From Pseudomonas palmensis (GTDB lineage: Bacteria; Pseudomonadota; Gammaproteobacteria; Pseudomonadales; Pseudomonadaceae), in assembly GCF_017848315.1 (NCBI RefSeq), contig NZ_JAFKEC010000045.1:1-45480 (forward strand): a DNA stretch of 45,480 nucleotides. The letters are read 5' to 3'. A model generated the notes under the pieces. It saw only the letters and a list, made by a program, of their open reading frames with translations. It had not been told where the DNA came from and did no database searches. Positions within the stretch are counted from its first letter, which is position 1; every line of letters begins with the position of its first letter. This document shows, piece after piece, positions 42,256 to 45,480 of the stretch. Both the position numbers and the translations under genes were made by a program.

Positions 42256-42283
42256 AAAAAAAGGCCCCGCAAGGGGCCTTTTT
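42256..42283. terminator. Bidirectional intrinsic terminator
   Basis: AAGGCCCC-GCAA-GGGGCCTT forms an eight-base-pair stem, with a T run after it on the plus strand and an A run before it. It lies 17 bases past the toxin-gene stop and 13 bases past the end of the DUF934 gene on the other strand, so it can end both transcripts. Confidence 0.93.
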
Positions 42284-42296
42284 CATGGGGCGGTGT

Positions 42297-42774
42297 TCAG
42301 CGTCGACGGAACAGCGGCTGCGGCTCGTCGGTGGCGGCCTGGTAGGTCACCGAGAAGTCCTGCAGGCTCTGCAGCGCTTCGACCGGGTCCTTGTCGGCCC
42401 GCAGGGCGAAGGCGTCGAAACCGCAACGCTTCATGTAGAACAGCTGGTCGCGCAGCACGTCGCCGATGGCACGCAGCTCGCCGGTGAACTTGTAGCGGTC
42501 ACGCAGCAGGCGCGCATTGGAGTAGTTGCGCCCGTCGGTGAAGGCCGGGAAGTTCAACGCGATGACCTGGAAGCTGGCCACGTCATCGCCGATTTCCTCG
42601 GCTTCCTCGTCGGCATCCAGCCACACGCCCAGGCCGCCGTCGCGGGCCTTGAGGGCATGGGCGTGCTCGCGCCACAGGTGCAGCGGCACGATGTAGTCGT
42701 CGCAGTTGGTCAGTTCGTCCAGGGTGACGTCCTTGGGCAGCAGGTGCCAGGTTTCGTCGACGATCTGGTTGCCC

Positions 42775-42791
<17 letters not shown>
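42297..42791 (-). CDS. DUF934 protein, sulfite reductase partner
   Basis: A 164-residue protein of the DUF934 family, with WLDADEEAEEIGDDVASFQV, ALNFPAFTDGRNYSNARLLR and GDVLRDQLFYMKRCGFDAF. Genes of this family almost always follow cysI in Pseudomonas and other proteobacteria and are needed in the assimilatory sulfite reduction step, perhaps as a reductase assembly or electron-delivery partner. The ATG at 42791 lies 17 bases inside cysI, so the two are translationally coupled. The frame runs upstream to 42878, but that would lie wholly within cysI. Confidence 0.9.
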
Positions 42792-44433
<1,642 letters not shown>

Positions 44434-44514
44434 AGGGGTCCTGTTCTCAGGCTGCTTGCAGCTAATCGCGCGCACGGCCGCGCACTCCGGGGCGGAGCCG
44501 AGGCAAGATAGCAG

Positions 44515-44532
44515 TTTGCGTTTATGCGCAAA
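44515..44532. promoter_or_regulatory. Palindrome upstream of cysI, candidate operator
   Basis: TTTGCG-TTTATG-CGCAAA is a perfect 6+6 inverted repeat in an A/T-rich stretch about 80-100 bases before the cysI start. It could be the binding site of a sulfur regulator. The rest of the 228-base divergent region (44434-44661) shows no gene. Confidence 0.4.
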
Positions 44533-44661
44533 AGTGATGTTTTTGCATATGAAAAGAACTATATGGACTAAGTGAGACTGGCTAGCGTTTGGCTGTCACC
44601 TGAGCGTTGCCCGTGCCGTCGCGGTTATACTCGGCGCTTTGCGTTGCAGGAGCGTACTCGA

Positions 44662-45480
44662 ATGCTCAAGGCCTTGTGCCTGTCGGTGTGGCTGGGCCTG
44701 TCGCTGGTGAGTGGCGCCCAGGCGGCCTCGGTGGTGTTTCTCAATCCGGGCAATGCCGACGAGACCTTCTGGGTCAGTTACTCGCGTTTCATGCAAGGCG
44801 CCGCGCAGAACCTGGGCATGTCCCTGCGAGTCGAGTACAGCGGGCGTGATCGCCAGCGTGTGCTGCATCAGGCGCGACAGGCGCTTCAGGGGCCGCAGCG
44901 GCCGGACTACCTGGTGCTGGTCAACGAGCAGTACGTGGCGCCGGAGATCATCCGCCTGTCGCGCGGCAGCGGGGTCAGGCTGTTTCTGGTCAACAACGGC
45001 CTGACGGTCGACCAGGCGCGGCAGGTGCACGAGTATCCGGACCGTTATCCGCCGGTCCTCGGCACCCTGACCGGCAACGACGAGGAGGCCGGCTACCGCA
45101 TGCTCAAGACGCTGGTCGAGCAGTTGCCGCCCGCTGCCCTAGAGCAGGGCGTGGACCTGCTGGCGTTCTCTGGGTTGAAGCACACCCCGGCAGCGCAGTT
45201 GCGTGAGCAGGGCATGCACCGGGCGTTGGCCGAGTTGCCCGGCGTGCACCTGCGCCAGCTGGTGTATGGGGAATGGAGTCGCCAGCGCGCCTATGAACAG
45301 GCGCAGTTGCTGGGTGCGCGTTATCCGCGTACGCAGCTGGTGTGGTCGGCCAATGACGAGATGGCGTTCGGCGCGATGCAGGCATTCGAGGAGGCCGGGC
45401 GGGTGCCGGGCCGGGATGTGCTGTTCAGTGCGGTGAACAGTTCGCCGCAGGCCCTGCAGGCGCGAATCGAGGGTCGATTG
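44662..45480 (+). CDS. Periplasmic substrate-binding protein, sugar-binding type (3' end outside window)
   Basis: The frame is open to the last base (273 codons). A signal peptide (residues 1-21, LCLSVWLGLSLVSGAQA) is followed by a type I periplasmic-binding fold: ASVVFLNPGNADETFWVSYS, DYLVLVNEQYVAPEIIRLS, GTLTGNDEEAGYRMLKTL and LVWSANDEMAFGAMQAFEEA. It resembles the ribose/LuxP-type binding proteins. AGGAG lies nine bases before the ATG. It is divergent from cysI. It may serve an ABC importer or a membrane sensor encoded downstream, outside the window, so its role cannot be fixed. Confidence 0.82.
   Translation, partial: MLKALCLSVWLGLSLVSGAQAASVVFLNPGNADETFWVSYSRFMQGAAQNLGMSLRVEYSGRDRQRVLHQARQALQGPQRPDYLVLVNEQYVAPEIIRLSRGSGVRLFLVNNGLTVDQARQVHEYPDRYPPVLGTLTGNDEEAGYRMLKTLVEQLPPAALEQGVDLLAFSGLKHTPAAQLREQGMHRALAELPGVHLRQLVYGEWSRQRAYEQAQLLGARYPRTQLVWSANDEMAFGAMQAFEEAGRVPGRDVLFSAVNSSPQALQARIEGRL

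Overview
This window comes from a high-GC gammaproteobacterium, most likely the Pseudomonas putida group. The evidence is the strong G/C third-position bias, repeated REP elements with the core TTCGCCGGCAAGGCCGGC, and familiar Pseudomonas gene sets: gnd-zwf-GH15 glycosidase, nudC beside a dienoyl-CoA isomerase, and cysI with a DUF934 partner. I see no tRNA, rRNA, insertion sequence, phage or CRISPR array. It reads as chromosomal backbone with a few accessory genes. No stretch longer than 300 bases lacks a gene.

Positions 1-5.4 kb (+): the 3' part of a compact, probably single operon encoding TonB (cut by the window edge), a 560-residue putative porin, a secreted coiled-coil protein, a YbjN-like protein, an anchored periplasmic PpiC-type prolyl isomerase and a LysR regulator. 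Positions 5.4-8.1 kb (-): a chemoreceptor and an AraC regulator. Positions 8.2-12.7 kb (+), divergent from the AraC gene: an AhpD-like protein, an acyl-CoA-dehydrogenase-like flavoprotein and a complete SsuABC/NrtABC-type importer with a Tat-exported binding protein. Positions 12.7-16.3 kb (-): AzlCD amino-acid exporter with an AraC regulator, a secreted Sel1/TPR-like protein and a LysR regulator, the last divergent from an MFS exporter. Positions 17.7-21.4 kb: DNA polymerase II, a DUF4174-like secreted protein and a GNAT acetyltransferase. Positions 21.6-25.7 kb: a TonB-dependent receptor behind a near-consensus sigma-54 promoter, a LysR/LysE divergent pair and a short coiled-coil gene.

Positions 25.9-32 kb (+): gnd, zwf and a GH15 glycosidase in one operon, then a dienoyl-CoA isomerase and nudC. 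Positions 32-36 kb (-): a TSUP permease and a two-unit lipid-type cluster (histidine phosphatase + SCP2; APH-type kinase + SDR). The two units carry the same pseudo-palindrome at the same distance upstream. Positions 36.2-37.3 kb (+): sohB. Positions 37.3-42.2 kb (+): a 1640-residue protein with a large N-terminal region of dermonecrotic-toxin (DUF6543) type, leucine-rich repeats and a C-terminal NEL-type E3 ubiquitin ligase domain with its Cys-x-Asp centre. This apparent host-directed effector is the most striking item. Positions 42.3-44.4 kb (-): DUF934 and assimilatory sulfite reductase cysI. The window ends inside a periplasmic binding protein.

The best candidates for under-described biology are the solitary NEL toxin, the TonB-porin-YbjN-PpiC operon, and the kinase/phosphatase/SCP2/SDR module with its shared operator.
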